In this document: one piece after another, positions 23,158 through 24,450 of the stretch
How positions within the stretch are numbered: position 1 is the stretch's first letter
Layout of the letters: each line of letters opens with the position of its first letter
NCBI RefSeq assembly: GCF_025994435.1
Contig: NZ_BAQK01000045.1
Coordinates: forward strand, 1 to 24,450
DNA length: 24,450 nt
Direction: 5' to 3'
From: Gluconacetobacter johannae
Lineage (GTDB): Bacteria; Pseudomonadota; Alphaproteobacteria; Acetobacterales; Acetobacteraceae
The notes under the pieces: model-generated
The model's input: the letters and a program-made list of their open reading frames with translations, nothing else
Databases searched by the model: none
Told to the model about the DNA's origin: nothing
Program-made: the position numbers and the translations under genes

Positions 23158-23631
23158 ATGGGCAAGAATACTCCGGCAACGGTGGCGCTGGGCCGGGCGG
23201 GAATCGCGTTTTCCCCGGTGGAATACAGCTACGACCCGTCGGCCGACCGGCTGGGCGTGCAGGCCGCCGAGGCGATCGGCGAGCCGCCGTCGCGCGTCTA
23301 CAAGACCCTGATGGCCGACATCGACGGCCGTCCGGTCTGCGTCGTCGTCCCGTCGGACCACGAGGTCAGCATGAAGAAGCTGGCCGCCGCCTTCGACGGC
23401 AAGTCGGCGAAGATGATGAAACCCGCCGATGCCGAGCGGATCACCGGTTTCAGGGTCGGCGGCATCAGCCCCTTCGGGCAGAAGCGCAAGGTGCCCACGG
23501 CCTTCGCCCGGCAGGCGGCCGACCTGCCCTACCTTTATACCAACGGAGGGCAGCGGGGATTGCAGGTGCGCCTGACCCCCGACGACGCGTTGCGCGCCTG
23601 CGACGGCCGCCTGGCGGACCTGACCGCCTAG
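23158..23631 (+). CDS. ybaK: YbaK/EbsC-family Cys-tRNA(Pro)/aminoacyl-tRNA deacylase
   Basis: 157 residues, the usual size. It is a trans-editing enzyme that hydrolyses mischarged Cys-tRNA(Pro) in the cytoplasm. Family features: an N-terminal strand-helix TPATVALGRAGIAFSPVEY, RVYKTL with the conserved K49, VVVPSDHEVSMKKLA, the glycine-rich GGISPFGQKRKVPT and a C-terminal NGGQRGLQVRLTPDD. The ATG is placed immediately after a good -10 box, suggesting independent leaderless transcription and not co-transcription with the SDR gene. It converges with the ompH-like gene across a dispersed repeat. Confidence 0.93.
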   Translation: MGKNTPATVALGRAGIAFSPVEYSYDPSADRLGVQAAEAIGEPPSRVYKTLMADIDGRPVCVVVPSDHEVSMKKLAAAFDGKSAKMMKPADAERITGFRVGGISPFGQKRKVPTAFARQAADLPYLYTNGGQRGLQVRLTPDDALRACDGRLADLTA

Positions 23632-23662
23632 GGGCTGGCCCCACCAGAGGGCCTAGCCCCTT

Positions 23663-23740
23663 GGAAACCCAGGACTTCATAAAACGAATGGGATGCAAGG
23701 GCCGAGGCCCTTGCCGGGTTCGGGCAGAGCCCGACCTTCC
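23663..23740. repeat. Two-hairpin intergenic repeat, copy C
   Basis: Nearly identical to 5080-5157: GGAAACCCAGGAC, hairpin GCAAGGGCC-ga-GGCCCTTGC (23695-23714), GGGTTC, then CGGGC-aga-GCCCG. It is located between the convergent ybaK and ompH-like genes, where it could terminate transcription from either side. Confidence 0.8.
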
Positions 23741-23746
23741 TGGCGA

Positions 23747-24450
23747 TCAGCCCTGCTGGTCCTGCGGGCCGGGCTCGGGCATCTGCACCGGGGCCGTGGG
23801 GAAGCGGCCCGATTTCGCGATCACTTCCGGGTCCTCGTTCTCGGCCGGCAGGTAGACGTGCGGCAGCAGGGCGTTGAGGCGGGTGACGACCTGCTGGCTG
23901 ATATCGACCTCCGGCCCATGCAGCACGGCCAGGCCCGACTGCACGACCATCGTCAGGCCACGCGACTTGCCGATGGAATTGACGACCTGGGCCACCTCGC
24001 GCTGGACCTGGTTCATCGCGACCTGGATATCTTCCTGCAGGATGCGGTTGCGTTCGCCGAATTTCTGCTGGTCGGACGCCACCCGCTGCTGCAGGGCCCG
24101 CTGCTGGATTTCGGCCTGGTCGCGCGGGGCGTTCAGCATCCGCTGGCGCAGGGCCTGGATCTGGGCTTCCTCGGCACGGACCTCGCGGATCAGCTTCTCG
24201 CGCCGGGCCCCCATTTCCTGCTCCACCTGCTGGACGGCGACGGACTGGCGCATGATCTCGCCGGTATCGAACACGCCGATCACCGGCTGGGGCGGACGCA
24301 CGCCGGCCGGCAGGGCGCCGAAGGTCGGCACGGCGGGTTCGGGCAGCACCGGCTGCGGGGGGGCGCCGTCCGGCCCGGCCGCCTCGGCCGCGGGGGCAGG
24401 CGCCGGGGCCGCGGCCCGCGGCGCGGCCATGGCGGGGGGGGGGGCCGCCC
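23747..24450 (-). CDS. OmpH/Skp-family periplasmic protein, N-terminus beyond window
   Basis: About 234 residues are visible; the frame stays open to the right edge. An Ala/Pro-rich linker is followed by PQPVIGVFDTGEIMRQSVAVQQVEQEM, a long charged coiled coil rich in Gln, Arg and Glu (about 70-150 counted from the in-window ATG at 24430), and VAQVVNSIGKSRGLTMVVQSGLAV, which matches the OmpH/Skp fold of periplasmic chaperones for outer-membrane proteins. The first in-window ATG gives no signal peptide, so the real start and export signal are most likely beyond the edge. A C11 tract lies in the linker. The C-terminal tail after the core (YLPAENEDPEVIAKSG) is longer than in enteric Skp. Confidence 0.8.
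   Translation of the reverse strand, partial: AAPPPAMAAPRAAAPAPAPAAEAAGPDGAPPQPVLPEPAVPTFGALPAGVRPPQPVIGVFDTGEIMRQSVAVQQVEQEMGARREKLIREVRAEEAQIQALRQRMLNAPRDQAEIQQRALQQRVASDQQKFGERNRILQEDIQVAMNQVQREVAQVVNSIGKSRGLTMVVQSGLAVLHGPEVDISQQVVTRLNALLPHVYLPAENEDPEVIAKSGRFPTAPVQMPEPGPQDQQG

Overview
The window is high-GC DNA from an alphaproteobacterium, most probably an acetic acid bacterium (Acetobacteraceae, Gluconacetobacter/Komagataeibacter-like). I infer this from codon use, gene content and the style of the intergenic repeats, not from a database search. I found no rRNA, tRNA or CRISPR. Coding is dense and no gene-free stretch exceeds 300 bases.

Left flank (1-5057, minus strand): a Sel1-repeat protein running off the left edge, an HlyD-type adaptor and an HlyB-type ABC exporter with a C39-like domain that has no catalytic cysteine (a type I secretion pair with ATGA overlap). 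A small protein with a CobW-like CxCC motif lies divergent to metH. Two kinds of structured intergenic repeat occur here.

metH (5283-8789, plus strand) is a full-length cobalamin-dependent methionine synthase ending in a hairpin.

The accessory island (about 8.8-19.5 kb) has visibly lower and mosaic GC. An AT-rich DUF707-type protein is followed by a seven-gene minus-strand operon in which every junction overlaps: GT2 glycosyltransferase, rfbF, rfbG, rfbH, an SDR-FkbM methyltransferase fusion, and both halves of a split transketolase. rfbF/G/H should make CDP-4-keto-3,6-dideoxyglucose. None of the usual finishing enzymes (abequose, paratose, tyvelose, ascarylose or yersiniose type) is present. 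The split transketolase and the SDR-FkbM fusion suggest instead a C4-branched, possibly O-methylated dideoxy sugar carrying a two-carbon ketol-derived branch, caryophyllose- or yersiniose-like in logic. This is the most interesting system in the window. A zinc-ribbon methyltransferase and a GT25 glycosyltransferase complete the island.

Right flank (19.6-24.45 kb): a HisE-like protein that has lost part of its metal site, cvpA, purF, an SDR with a degenerate catalytic site overlapping purF, ybaK (apparently leaderless), and the start of an OmpH/Skp-like protein whose N-terminus lies beyond the right edge.
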